Assembly: GCA_003225315.1 (NCBI GenBank)
Contig: QHZD01000027.1
Location: 38,669-102,668, forward strand
Direction of reading: 5' to 3'
Source: Acidobacteriota bacterium
Lineage (GTDB): Bacteria; Acidobacteriota; Terriglobia; Acidiferrales; UBA7541
Length of the DNA stretch: 64,000 nucleotides
Part shown: piece by piece, positions 9,307-19,367 of the stretch
Layout of the letters: each line of letters begins with the position of its first letter
Position numbering within the stretch: the stretch's first letter is position 1
The notes under the pieces: model-generated
What the model saw: only the letters and a program-made list of their open reading frames with translations
The model's database searches: none
Told to the model about the DNA's origin: nothing
Made by a program: the position numbers and the translations under genes

Positions 9307-9345
9307 TTGACATTCTACTGAAAGCGAACTACGCTCCCCTAGAAT
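9307..9345 (+). promoter_or_regulatory. candidate promoter of the first padR-type gene
   Basis: TTGACA at 9307-9312, a 17-bp spacer and a weak TACGCT at 9330-9335. The start codon at 9344 lies only 8 bp beyond the -10, so the transcript could be leaderless; no Shine-Dalgarno is visible. ATTCTA (9312-9317) and TAGAAT (9340-9345) form an inverted pair flanking the core promoter. The string TTGACATTCTA recurs exactly upstream of the second padR-type gene (12386-12396). Confidence 0.45.
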
Positions 9346-9706
9346 GACTACCAAAGAAGAAAAAGAGCGCATTGAACTGCTGCAAGGGACATTGGACCTG
9401 CTGATTCTCCGCACCCTGCTGCTGGGGCCCGAGCACGGCCACGCCATCGCCAAAGCCATCGAATTCAATTCCGACGACGTCTTGCAGGTGGAACAGGGTT
9501 CTCTTTATCCAGCGCTGCACCGGCTCATCAAGCGGGGATGGATTTCGTTCGAAGAAGGCACTTCAGAGAACAATCGCCGGGCCAAGTTTTACCGTCTAAC
9601 TGCCAAAGGCAGGAAGCAACTGACGCTTGAGACCGGCAAATGGGACAAATTAGCCGGAGCGATCGCGCGCATTCTCCGCCCGGCAAAGCAGGGAGGCAAA
9701 TCATGA
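9344..9706 (+). CDS. PadR family transcriptional regulator
   Basis: 120 residues. The PadR winged-helix core is obvious: [15 protein letters not shown] near the N-terminus, GHAIAKAIE, then [18 protein letters not shown] and the wing [18 protein letters not shown]. These small repressors typically bind their own promoter and that of an adjacent membrane transporter gene. Its stop overlaps the start of the permease pseudogene by 4 bp (ATGA), the usual arrangement for acidobacterial PadR-ADOP pairs. The effector is unknown. Confidence 0.95.
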   Translation: MTTKEEKERIELLQGTLDLLILRTLLLGPEHGHAIAKAIEFNSDDVLQVEQGSLYPALHRLIKRGWISFEEGTSENNRRAKFYRLTAKGRKQLTLETGKWDKLAGAIARILRPAKQGGKS

Positions 9707-12331
9707 GCCGCCGCAAACGCGTGTTGGAAGACCTCGATCAGGATATCCGCGACCACATTGAAAGAGAGACCCAGGACAACATCGAGCGCGGCATGCCGCC
9801 GGAGGAAGCGCGTTACGCGGCCGTGAGGAAGTTTGGGAACGTAACGCTCGTCAAAGAAGAGACTCGGGAGGTGTGGATCAGCGTTTGGCTTGAGCAGCTC
9901 TGGCAGGACATTCGCTACGGGCTTCGCATGCTTAGGAAATCTCCGGGCTTTGCGGCCGTTGCGATTCTGACACTGGCACTCGGCATTGGCGCCAACACCG
10001 CAATTTTCAGCGTGGTGAACGCCGTCTTGCTGCAGCCACTTCCCTTATCCAAATGCAAAGCGTCTGGCCATGATCTGGTCGACATGGGGGAACGAGACGC
10101 GCGGGCCAGCTTCCGGTCCGGAGCTGATTGAGTTACGCAGTCGCAGCCACGCATTTGAGGAAATTGCCGGAATATGGGTAACCAGCGGCACGATTACAGG
10201 AACGGCCGAGCCGGAGCAAGTGCGACTGGCTATGACGACCGCGAATTTTCTGCCGTTGCTGGCCGAGAAGCAGCAACTCGGACGCTTTTTTGCGCCCGGA
10301 GAAGACCGCCGAGGCGCGGCTCCTCTCCTCATCTTGACTGACGGCTTATGGCGGCGGCAATTCGGCGCGAATCCGGCCATCGTTGGGCAAACGACGCGGT
10401 TGAACGGAAATGACTTCACGGTTGTTGGCGTGCTGCCGTGAGAATTCAAGCTGCTGTTTCCCGATAGCAGGATGGCAGAAGTGCAGGTCTTCATTCCGTT
10501 TTTGAACGACCTGGAGAAACAGAGCCGCGACACGGGCTACATTAGAATGGTTGGCAGGCTGCGCCGGGGCTTTACAGTGGCGCAGGCACAGGGTGAAGCG
10601 GAAACCATCGCCTCCCAACTTCGCAGGGAGGCGAAGGAATACGCAGAGCAGTCGCTGCACTTGAGCGTATTGTCGCTTCAGGAGGACGACGTAAGGCCGG
10701 TACAGCCGGCATTGGTTTCCCTGTTCGCCGCCGTTGTGCTGGTGCTGCTCGTGACTTGCGCGAATGTCGCTAATCTATTGCTGTCCCGCTCAGGCGGCAG
10801 AAGGCATGAAACTGCTCTTCGCTCGGCCATGGGCGCGGAGAGAAGGCGCATTGTCCGTCAATTTCTCACAGAAAACATACTCCTTGGATGCCTTGGAGGA
10901 ACAGCCGCGCTGGGGATTGGATGGGCGGCTCTGAAGTGGATTCTCTCCCTTCAGCCGGAAGGAATTTATCTGCTGGTGGCCGCTAAATTGGACGGATGGG
11001 TCTTGGCATTCACGCTCATGCTTTCGATCTTGACGGGCATTATGTTTGGCTTGGCGCCCGCTTTGTCGGTCGCTCGGGGGGATTTGGTTGAAATATTGAA
11101 GGAAAGCGGGAAAGCCACAACGACGGGAAAACCATGGCTACGGCAGTCGCTGATTGTGAGCGAAGTAAGCCTCAGCTGCATTCTTTTGGTGGGAACCGGC
11201 TTGATGATTCGAACGTTTACGAGCCTGCTGCGCGTAGATCCGGGCTTTCATGCGGAGAACGTCTTAACGTTTCAACTGTCTTTTCCCTGGTCGCGCTATG
11301 GCACCGTGGAGTCCGTAACTAATTTTCTAAAGGATTTGCGAACGAATCTTGCGGCTATGCCTGGTGCGGAATCTGTTGGCGGCGTTTCTCATCTCCCGCT
11401 GGATGAAGGACTCGGAAACTGGTACAGCTACTATTGGGCCGAAGGCGCGCCTATCCAGCAGCAAAACACAGTGATGGCGGACCACAGGTCGACGCTCCCA
11501 GGGTATTTCCGGGCCATCGGCGCGACGCTGCTGACGGGCCGCGAATTTGAGGACGCAGACGACGCCGTCCACACGCACGTTGCCATTGTGGATGACACGG
11601 TGGCCGAACAGACTTGGCCCGGGCAGGACGCGATCGGCAAAAAGCTGAGTGTCGAAGATTCACCCGCCGGCGCCTTCCAATTTATTCGTGAGCCTGTCGT
11701 GGTGGTTGGAGTGGTGAAGCACATCCAGGCGCACTCCTTGACGAGCAAGGGGCGCGGGCAAATTTATTTGCCTGTGTCGCTGGCACCGCGGCCGGCGTAT
11801 TCGCTGGTCGTTCGGACTACAGCGCCGATGCAGACGTTTGCCGCCTATGTGCAGCAGGCCGTGAAGAAGCTTGACAAGGAGATGCCGGTTTCGAATCTGC
11901 GCCCGCAGATGGACTACGTCGAAAAGGCCCGCGCGCAAACGCGATTCGTCACCGTGCTTGCAGGAGCGCTCGCCGCGCTAGCGCTCTTCCTGGCATGCAT
12001 CGGCATTTACGGTGTGACATCCTATTCAGTAGCCCAACGAAAGCGGGAGATTGCAATTCGGATCGCTGTCGGCGCCAATTTGGGTGACGTGGGGAGGATG
12101 ATATTGCGCCAGAGCGGGCCGCCGGTAATCGTGGGGGTGGTGACAGGCCTGGCGACGGCTCTCGCTCTAACGCCGCTGCTGTCCGGGCGCCTTTATGGCG
12201 TGCGTCCGAGTGATCCGCTGACTTACGCTGCGATTTCTCTTGTGCTGGGCGCCGTCGGCGTCTTCGCATGCTACATCCCAGCGCGCAGCGCCACTAAAGT
12301 CGATCCGATGATCGTGTTGCGTAGTGAATAG
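9703..12331 (+). pseudogene. ADOP/MacB-like ABC permease, broken by a frameshift and a nonsense codon
   Basis: The gene starts at ATG 9703 (GGGAGG ribosome site) and ends with the family tail IPARSATKVDPMIVLRSE at 12331, but needs two repairs. An extra base in the AAA at 10051-10053 shifts the frame after LLQPLPL; dropping it restores [13 protein letters not shown] and continues in the frame seen from 10070. That frame then meets TGA at 10439-10441 inside GVLP-EFKLLF, where intact relatives read on into the next domain. After the stop, the rest (MacB core, four membrane helices, FtsX domains) is intact for over 600 residues. The late part shows no further lesions, so decay is recent or the two differences are sequencing errors. 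Confidence 0.8.
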
Positions 12332-12385
12332 CTATCCTTCGATTTCTTTGTACTGCGCTTTCCGCCCGGAGCCGCTCGTTTCCTA

Positions 12386-12425
12386 TTGACATTCTATAGG
12401 TATCCCTATAGGGTGCCGATAGGAG
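12386..12425 (+). promoter_or_regulatory. promoter/operator and ribosome site of the second padR-type gene
   Basis: TTGACA at 12386-12391 is followed by CTATAGG-TATC-CCTATAG (12394-12411), a near-perfect inverted repeat covering the spacer and likely -10 (TATAGG 12407-12412). Such an overlap is expected for PadR autorepression. AGGAG at 12421-12425 lies 7 bp before the TTG start at 12433 and decides that start; the ATG at 12428 runs into a stop after two codons. Confidence 0.55.
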
Positions 12426-12432
12426 ACATGCC

Positions 12433-12765
12433 TTGAACTCTGAACCGACAACGCTTTTGCAGGGGACTTTGGACCTGCTGATCCTAAAATCGCTTCTTGC
12501 CGGCGAAATGCATGGTTTGGGAATCTCGCGCAGAATCCAGCAGATCACCGGCGGCACTTTTGTTGTTAAGCCCGGCTCGTTGTTTCCGGCACTGCACCGA
12601 ATGGAGGAAGAGGGCTGGATTTCCTCTTTTTGGGGAGACTCCGAGAACAACCGCCGCGCGAAATACTACCGCTTGACCAAGCCTGGACGGAAGCAACTCG
12701 AAACCGAGACCAAGCGATGGGGCCGCATCTCGTGGGCTATCGCCCAAGCTTTGGAAGCCTCGTAA
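12433..12765 (+). CDS. PadR family transcriptional regulator (TTG start)
   Basis: 110 residues from a TTG supported by a well-placed AGGAG. It is a paralogue of the regulator at 9344: [21 protein letters not shown], the recognition region PGSLFPALHRMEEEGWIS and the wing NNRRAKYYRLTKPGRKQL. It lies 13 bp before an intact ADOP permease gene. Repression of the pair through the palindrome overlapping its promoter is inferred. No ligand-binding extension is present. Confidence 0.95.
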   Translation: MNSEPTTLLQGTLDLLILKSLLAGEMHGLGISRRIQQITGGTFVVKPGSLFPALHRMEEEGWISSFWGDSENNRRAKYYRLTKPGRKQLETETKRWGRISWAIAQALEAS

Positions 12766-12778
12766 AGAGGAGTTCACC

Positions 12779-15454
12779 ATGCCGCTCTTTGTGAAAGCGC
12801 AAAGGTTTCTGCGAAATCTTTTCTCGTCGCGCCGAATGGAAATGGACCTCGACGAGGAAGTTCATGCCCACCTCGAACTGCTAACCGAGGAAAACATTCG
12901 TGCGGGCATGCCGACCGGGGAAGCGCGACGTGCCGCGCAAATCGAACTTGGCGGGATCGAACAGGTGAAAGAACAGGTTCGCGAAGAACGGCTTGGCAAC
13001 TGGCTCCACTCCCTGCTCTCCGATTGCCGGTACGGCCTCCGGCAACTCAAGAAAAATCCCGGAGCGACTGCCGTCATGGTGTTCACGCTCGCGCTAGGCA
13101 TTGGCGCGACGACAGCAATCTTCAGCGTTGTCTACGGCGTGTTGCTGCGGCCGCTGCCGTACACCGATGCGAACCGGATCATGGCCGTCTTTGAGGTCAA
13201 CTCGAACGGCGGATGGTCGCATCTTGCCAACCCGAACTTTGACGACTTTCGCGATCAAAACCGCAGCTTCCAAGCGATTACAAAGTACAATTCCAACATC
13301 GTGTCCGTTTCGGGTGCTTCGCAGCCTTCGCGCACGATGGTGGCGGGCGTCTCCCCAGACTTTCTCAAGGTCTTCGGAGTTCAGCCGATCCTCGGGCGGG
13401 ACTTCACCGCCAGCGACGCGAAAAAAGGGGCCGGCCCCACCGTTCTAGTCAGCTATGGATACTGGAGGCAGCAACTCGGATCGTCGCTGGACTTCTCGCA
13501 GTTGCATCTGAAGATTGATGGCGCGGTGTACTCCGTTATCGGCGTGCTCCCGGACGGATTTCGTTTTCCAGCAGACGTGGATCTGTGGCTGCCGGCCGAT
13601 TTGAACGGCGAAAATCCAAGCAGGACGGCGCACAACTACTATGCAGTCGGGCGCCTCCGCGATGGAGTGACCGTCGATCTGGCGAACCAAGACATTAGCG
13701 CGATCGCGCGCCGCATTCACGATACCTCGAGCGAGCAAGGCGATTACCTGCTCAAAGATGGGATTGTCCTTCCGCTACAGGACTCGATCACGGGCAAAGC
13801 CCGCCCGGCGCTGCTGGTCCTGTTGGGCGCGGTGGGATTTCTGCTGTTGGTGGCCTGCGCGAACGTGGCGAACTTGCTGCTGGCGCAAACCTCGGTGAGA
13901 GAGCGCGAGCTCGCCATTCGCAGCGCGCTTGGTGCGGCACGCGGGCGGCTCATCCGTCAATTTCTTACCGAAGCCTTTCTGCTTTCGCTCGTTGGCGGAG
14001 GCCTTGGCGTGCTTGGTGCGTTCTGGGGTGTGGCGGCATTAGTTGGGCTGGCGCCGCAAAATCTGCCGCGGCTGGACAGCGTCTCGATCAGTATTCCAGT
14101 GCTGGTGTTCGCGTTCCTGCTTTCCACTGCGGTTGCCACCGGGCTCGGAGCGTTCACGGCCGCGCGGGCGACTTCAGGGGACTTGCGCAAGGGCCTCGAA
14201 GAAGGCGGGCGTGGGCAAGCGGGTTCGCAAGGCAGCCAACGCGTTGGCCGGGCAATCGTGGCGGCGCAGATTGCCATTACCTTGGTTCTCGTTGTCGGAG
14301 CGGGATTGCTCGGGCGCAGCTTGATGAAAGTGCTTGAAGTGAATCCCGGGTTCCGGGTGGACAAGGTTATCGCCATGGACGTCTCGCTTCCCTGGGTGGA
14401 GGACCCGAAAGCAAAAGCAGGGCAGGGGATTTTCTTTTCACGTTTAATTGAACGGCTCAAACAAATCCCGGGCGTGCACAAGGTTGGTGCGGCTACCGCG
14501 TTGCCGATGGAGGGCGGCTTTCCGGACGGAATGTTCGCGCTAATAACGCAGAATGAGCTCCCCAAGACCGTAGATGGTTTTGGTCCACTGTTGCAGCAAA
14601 AAGAGCGCCTTGGCATCGCGGATTTCTGCGTCGCCACTGACGGATACTTCCAGGCGCTGGGAATTCCGCTGATTCGAGGACGAATCTTTGACGAGCGCGA
14701 CGGCGCGGACGCTCCGCACGTTGCCGTGATCAGCGAATCGCTGGCGCGCGACCGTTGGCCAAATCAGGACCCCATCGGCCATACCATCGAGTTTGGGAAT
14801 ATGGATGGCGACGTGCGTTTGCTGACTATCGTTGGAATCGTGGGCGACATTCACGATTACGGGCTCGATGCGCCGCCGCGTCCCACCGTGTATGTGAATT
14901 TGTTTCAGCGGCCGCGCTCGGCGATCACCTTGACGATGCTGAGTGACGCCGACACGCGCCTGGTCACGTCCTCGGCGCGAGGAATTTTGCAGGACCTCGA
15001 CGCGGAGATTCCGGCGAAGTTCCGGACGTTTTCGCAAGTCTATTCAGCCTCGCTGGGCTCGCGGAGATTCAACGTCATTCTCGTGGGATTCTTCGGAATC
15101 ACCGCGCTGCTGCTCGCTACGGCTGGCGTGTTTGGCGTGATGGCGTATTCCGTCAGCCGCCGCACGCGCGAGATTGGCGTGCGTGTCGCTCTCGGCGCGG
15201 GTTCCGGCGACGTTCTGAGGATGATCTTGAGCCAGGGACTGCGCACGATCTTCATTGGTGTGGCGATTGGAATTGCCGGTTCGCTGGCGCTGACGCGCAC
15301 CGTGGAGTCGCTGCTTTTTGGAGTGACGGCCACCGATCCGCTGACTTTCGGCGGCGTGACATTGCTCCTCGTTGGGGCGGCGCTGCTGGCTTGCTTCATT
15401 CCGGCGCGGCGGGCCACGAAAGTAGACCCAATGGTGGCGTTGCGTTACGAATGA
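12779..15454 (+). CDS. ADOP/MacB-like ABC transporter permease
   Basis: 891 residues, intact. An N-terminal cytoplasmic helical prefix (MEMDLDEEVHAHLELLTEENIRAGM) precedes the first FtsX/MacB membrane helix at about 100 ([19 protein letters not shown]), then a large periplasmic MacB_PCD domain, three helices around 365-480, a second periplasmic domain, and a final three-helix FtsX block ending in PARRATKVDPMVALRYE. Such duplicated orphan permeases lack a neighbouring ATPase gene, and so does this one. AGAGGAG provides a strong ribosome site. Function (export of peptide, drug or lipid, or mechanotransmission) is unknown. Confidence 0.93.
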   Translation: MPLFVKAQRFLRNLFSSRRMEMDLDEEVHAHLELLTEENIRAGMPTGEARRAAQIELGGIEQVKEQVREERLGNWLHSLLSDCRYGLRQLKKNPGATAVMVFTLALGIGATTAIFSVVYGVLLRPLPYTDANRIMAVFEVNSNGGWSHLANPNFDDFRDQNRSFQAITKYNSNIVSVSGASQPSRTMVAGVSPDFLKVFGVQPILGRDFTASDAKKGAGPTVLVSYGYWRQQLGSSLDFSQLHLKIDGAVYSVIGVLPDGFRFPADVDLWLPADLNGENPSRTAHNYYAVGRLRDGVTVDLANQDISAIARRIHDTSSEQGDYLLKDGIVLPLQDSITGKARPALLVLLGAVGFLLLVACANVANLLLAQTSVRERELAIRSALGAARGRLIRQFLTEAFLLSLVGGGLGVLGAFWGVAALVGLAPQNLPRLDSVSISIPVLVFAFLLSTAVATGLGAFTAARATSGDLRKGLEEGGRGQAGSQGSQRVGRAIVAAQIAITLVLVVGAGLLGRSLMKVLEVNPGFRVDKVIAMDVSLPWVEDPKAKAGQGIFFSRLIERLKQIPGVHKVGAATALPMEGGFPDGMFALITQNELPKTVDGFGPLLQQKERLGIADFCVATDGYFQALGIPLIRGRIFDERDGADAPHVAVISESLARDRWPNQDPIGHTIEFGNMDGDVRLLTIVGIVGDIHDYGLDAPPRPTVYVNLFQRPRSAITLTMLSDADTRLVTSSARGILQDLDAEIPAKFRTFSQVYSASLGSRRFNVILVGFFGITALLLATAGVFGVMAYSVSRRTREIGVRVALGAGSGDVLRMILSQGLRTIFIGVAIGIAGSLALTRTVESLLFGVTATDPLTFGGVTLLLVGAALLACFIPARRATKVDPMVALRYE

Positions 15455-15609
15455 AATTACGTTTCCGGCCGTTTCGATTCTTTCGGCGGCGCTTAGCCGC
15501 ATGCCGATCCTGCTGGCGCGTGCTGCACGCCGACCCGGCGACCTTGCTTCGCGAACAATAGTTCTTGAAGAGAGATTGAGCTTCCTACGCGTTGTTGGAA
15601 GGATCGGAA

Positions 15610-18204
15610 TTACTCATAGCGCAGGGCGGCCATGGGATCGAGGCGGCTGGCGCGGAGGGCGGGGACGTATCCAGCGGCGCAGGCGACGATGGCAAGTGTG
15701 GCGGTGGCCAGGCCGAGCGTTAACGGATCGTGCGGGGTCAGGCCAAAGAGCTGGCTCTGCACAACGCGAGTGAGCGCGAGGGAAGCAGTGACTCCCGCGA
15801 CAACACCAATGGCGACGAGCAAGAGAACTTCACGCATGACCAGCCAGATGACATTGCCGCGGGCAGCGCCGAGTGCGATGCGAATGCCGACTTCACGAGT
15901 GCGCTGGGCGACAGTGTAAGCCATGACGCCGTAGAGGCCGATAACGGCAAGCAGGGTGGCGAGAAAACCAAAGACGGCAGAGAGACTGGCGATCATGCGC
16001 TCACTGGATAGGGAGTTGTTGATCTGCACTTCAGTGGTCCGCATGTTGAAGATGGGGAGATTGGAATCCATGTCGCGGACTTTCGAACGCGCGGCGGACA
16101 TCAACTGATTGGGATCGGCGTCAGTGCGCAGGTACACGGTCATTTCGCCGAGGAAACGGCCGCCAAGATAGGGAACGAAAGCCTGCTCGGGAATTTCATC
16201 GCGGAGGCTGGTGTACTTGAAATCCTTGACGACGCCGATGACTTCCATGTCGGTGGGCGTACCGGGATCGGTGCCGAAACCGAGGTGGAGGCCGATGGGA
16301 TTTCGTCCGGGGAAATATTTCTTGGCAAACTTCTCGTTGATCATGACGGTGGTGGGAACCCAGTTCCAGACTTCAGGACCGTGCTTAACTTCGTGATTGT
16401 CATTGATGGTGAAGTCGCGCCCCGCGACGATGGGCACACCGAGAGTGGTGAAATAGTTTGGGCCGATGGCGTTCATGAAAGGCTGAGCATGCTCACCGGG
16501 CTTGGCGGGCGTGAAGCCCTCAACGGACGTGCCACTGTCCCATTCATTGTCTTCGAGGATGCGCACGGAAGCGAGGCTGACGGATTTAACGCCGGGAATG
16601 GAGCTGAGAGCGTCGGAGAGTTGCGGATAGAAAACTTTCATGCGTTCGATGCTGTAGTCGTTGAGCGAAGGATCGATTTGAAAGCCAACGAGTTTCTCCG
16701 CGGAAAAGCCGGGGCCCAAACCGCGGAGGTTCGCGAGACTGCGGACAAAAAGACCTGCGCCTACCAGGAGCAAAAGCGAAAGAGTGACTTGCGCGACGAC
16801 AAGGCCTTTTCTCAGGCGATGATGGCCACCGCCGCCCACGACGGCTCCGGCCTGATCTTTTAATGTTCCGGCGATATTGGGCTTGGTGGTTTGGAAGGCA
16901 GGCACGAGACCGAAGATGACGCCGGTGAGAACGGTGACAGCGAGATTGAAGAGAAGAATGCGGAGATCGGGAGCGCTGGAAATGTTCATGCCACCGGAAT
17001 CGGACGGCAGATAAATCTTCATGAGCGCGCGGTCGGCCCAAAACGCCACAGCCAGGCCGGCGAGGTCACCAAGCGCGGAGAGAGAAAGGCTCTCGATCAA
17101 GAGTTGCCCGATGATGCATGGGCGCGTAGCACCCATGGCCAAACGAACGGCGATTTCCTTGAGACGGCTGGAACCGCGAACGAGCATGAGGTTGGCAAGG
17201 TTGGCGCACGCGATGAGCAAGACGACGCCGGTGGTGGCCATCAAGACCCAAAGCGGAGTGGTAAGCTGGCGGCGCGTGTACGAACGGCCCTGGGAGCCGG
17301 GCAAAACGTCAACCCAACATTTGAGAAATTCGTCGCGGTCGTATTTTGAGGCGCGGCTGAATGCCGGGAGCTGCACCTCCGACTCCAGCATGGAGTGCAT
17401 GAAGGGCTGGAGAGCGGCCTTGGCCTGCTGCTGCGAGACGCCGGGCTTCAAGCGGCCGAAGGCGTTCACCCAGCGATTGCGGCGCTCTTTCAGCATGTCT
17501 TCGGGTGCGCCGATGATGATCTGCCGCTGCATCATGATGGGGACGAAGATTTTGGGCGAGAAGCCGAGTTCCACGCCATCAAAGTCTGCCTGAGCAACGC
17601 CGACGACGGTCATTTTGTAATTATTCAGAGTGAGAGTTTTACCGACGATTTGGGGATCACCGGCGAAACGCGTCTTCCAGAAGTTGTAATTGAGAACAAC
17701 GAAAGGATGACCGCTGGGGACTTGATCGTCTTCGGGAGAGAGGATGCGGCCAATCGCTGGGACGATGCCAAGCGTGGAGAAGTAGGTGCCGGAAACGAGT
17801 TCCACGGAGACGCGTTCGGCTTGCTGGCCAATGGAAAGGCTCGCCGAAGTCGGGAAGCGGCAAAACATGTCCGAGAAGACATCGTTGTGGTCGCGAAAAT
17901 CACGGAACATGGGGTGGGAAATGGCGTTGCCGCCCCAGTTGTTACCGTAATGGCGCCCGCGCATGGTGAGGAGGACGAGTTGCTGCGGGTCCTTGACAGG
18001 CAGGAGACGCAATAAAACCTGGTCGAGGAGGGTAAAAATCGCGGTGTTGGCGCCGATGCCGAGGGCCAGAGTCAGAACGGCCACGGCCGTGAAGCCAGGA
18101 GTGCGTGCGAGCATGCGGAAGGTGTACTTCAGGTCGCGCAGGATGGTGTCAAGCCAGCCGCCGAAATTCATAGGTCGAGTGGCCACAGTGGCAGTTTTGG
18201 TCAC
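15610..18204 (-). CDS. ADOP/MacB-like ABC transporter permease
   Basis: 864 residues, starting at a GTG at 18204 with an AGGG eight bases upstream. It has the same double FtsX/MacB layout as the plus-strand paralogue: first helix [23 protein letters not shown], periplasmic domain, three helices around 320-450, second periplasmic domain and C-terminal helices ending VPALRASRLDPMAALRYE. It lacks the acidic helical prefix found in the PadR-linked forms and has no PadR gene beside it. It is convergent with the neighbour at 12779-15454. An ATPase partner is not in the window. Confidence 0.93.
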   Translation of the reverse strand: MTKTATVATRPMNFGGWLDTILRDLKYTFRMLARTPGFTAVAVLTLALGIGANTAIFTLLDQVLLRLLPVKDPQQLVLLTMRGRHYGNNWGGNAISHPMFRDFRDHNDVFSDMFCRFPTSASLSIGQQAERVSVELVSGTYFSTLGIVPAIGRILSPEDDQVPSGHPFVVLNYNFWKTRFAGDPQIVGKTLTLNNYKMTVVGVAQADFDGVELGFSPKIFVPIMMQRQIIIGAPEDMLKERRNRWVNAFGRLKPGVSQQQAKAALQPFMHSMLESEVQLPAFSRASKYDRDEFLKCWVDVLPGSQGRSYTRRQLTTPLWVLMATTGVVLLIACANLANLMLVRGSSRLKEIAVRLAMGATRPCIIGQLLIESLSLSALGDLAGLAVAFWADRALMKIYLPSDSGGMNISSAPDLRILLFNLAVTVLTGVIFGLVPAFQTTKPNIAGTLKDQAGAVVGGGGHHRLRKGLVVAQVTLSLLLLVGAGLFVRSLANLRGLGPGFSAEKLVGFQIDPSLNDYSIERMKVFYPQLSDALSSIPGVKSVSLASVRILEDNEWDSGTSVEGFTPAKPGEHAQPFMNAIGPNYFTTLGVPIVAGRDFTINDNHEVKHGPEVWNWVPTTVMINEKFAKKYFPGRNPIGLHLGFGTDPGTPTDMEVIGVVKDFKYTSLRDEIPEQAFVPYLGGRFLGEMTVYLRTDADPNQLMSAARSKVRDMDSNLPIFNMRTTEVQINNSLSSERMIASLSAVFGFLATLLAVIGLYGVMAYTVAQRTREVGIRIALGAARGNVIWLVMREVLLLVAIGVVAGVTASLALTRVVQSQLFGLTPHDPLTLGLATATLAIVACAAGYVPALRASRLDPMAALRYE

Positions 18205-18350
18205 AGGAATACCCTCGTGAAGCTAGAGGTAAAGACGAAAAAGCTTACCAAAAGTTTGATGAAAGTACGAAGAGATTCGTGGACTAGAGGCTATGCCAAG
18301 AGGCAGCGAAAGGCAGGAGAAGATGGCGGTCCCTGGGCGAGGGGCCGAAG

Positions 18351-19358
18351 TTAGTCGGCGCTGGTTGTAGCCACCTTGTGAGCCTGCAGACTTTCTGCCT
18401 TTTGCTGAAAAAAGGCGGCGACGCGGTCAATAATCTCATTCAATGGAGTTTGCGGGCGGAAGCCGGTGAGAGCGTGTAGCTTTTCGACGGAGGGCACGCG
18501 GCGCATCATGTCTTCGAAGCCGGGCTCGTAGGCCTGATCGTAAGGCACGTACTCGACGGGAGACGAGCTGCCGGTGCGCTCTTTCACCCTGTGCGCCAAT
18601 CCTTCGATGGTGATTTCCTCGGTGTTACCAACATTGACGACTTCTCCGACGGAGCAGTCCAAGTCCATGAGGCGGATGAGAGCTTCCACAGTGTCGCGGA
18701 CATCGCAGAAGCAGCGCGATTGCTTTCCGCTGCCATAGATGCTGATGGGGGAGTTGTCCAAGGCAGACTTGACGAAGTTGGGGAGCACCATGCCGTAGCG
18801 GCCGGTTTGCCGCGGACCTACGGTATTGAACAAGCGAGCTACGATGATGGGCAGCTTCTTTTCCCTCCAGTAGGAAAGAGCGAGAAACTCATCGAGTGCC
18901 TTGGAGGCCGCGTAGCTCCAGCGGCCTTTTGTTGTAGGGCCAAGGACGAGGTCGGCGTCCTCGCGGAATGGCACGTCGGTATTTTTTCCGTAGACCTCGG
19001 AGGTGGATGCGGTGAGGACAAGTTTCTTTTTTTTGCAGGCGGCTTCAAGGATCCGCTGCGTGCCGTTGACATTGGTCTCGATGGTCTTGACAGGGCTCTC
19101 GACAATGAGCTTGACGCCGACCGCCGCGGCCAGATGGACGATGACATCGGCATCATCCACAAGTTCAGCGAGCAACTGGCGATTCTCGATGCTGTCCAGA
19201 TGGTATTGCATTTGGGTGGAGGATTTGAGATGGCGGATATTTTCGACGCTGCCCGTCGAAAGATTATCCAGCAAAACGACGCGGTCGCCGCGATCGAGAA
19301 GGCGCTCCGCCAAGTGCGAACCAATGAAGCCAGCTCCACCGGTAATCAAGTAACGCAA
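18351..19358 (-). CDS. NAD-dependent sugar-nucleotide epimerase/dehydratase
   Basis: 335 residues of the extended short-chain dehydrogenase type. GGAGFIG at 7-13 is the Rossmann glycine motif, VVLLDNLSTGS the adenine-ribose binding strand, and SYAASK the catalytic YxxxK. Family candidates are UDP-glucose 4-epimerase, UDP-glucuronate decarboxylase and dTDP-glucose dehydratase; the sequence alone does not decide. The gene lies 9 bp downstream of the tyrosine-kinase gene and ends the polysaccharide operon, so it probably supplies an activated sugar for it. Confidence 0.88.
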   Translation of the reverse strand: MRYLITGGAGFIGSHLAERLLDRGDRVVLLDNLSTGSVENIRHLKSSTQMQYHLDSIENRQLLAELVDDADVIVHLAAAVGVKLIVESPVKTIETNVNGTQRILEAACKKKKLVLTASTSEVYGKNTDVPFREDADLVLGPTTKGRWSYAASKALDEFLALSYWREKKLPIIVARLFNTVGPRQTGRYGMVLPNFVKSALDNSPISIYGSGKQSRCFCDVRDTVEALIRLMDLDCSVGEVVNVGNTEEITIEGLAHRVKERTGSSSPVEYVPYDQAYEPGFEDMMRRVPSVEKLHALTGFRPQTPLNEIIDRVAAFFQQKAESLQAHKVATTSAD

Positions 19359-19367
19359 AGGGTCTCC

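Noticed and set aside
15455..15609. possible terminator between convergent ADOP genes
   Set aside because: Only short imperfect inverted repeats and no T-tract were found.
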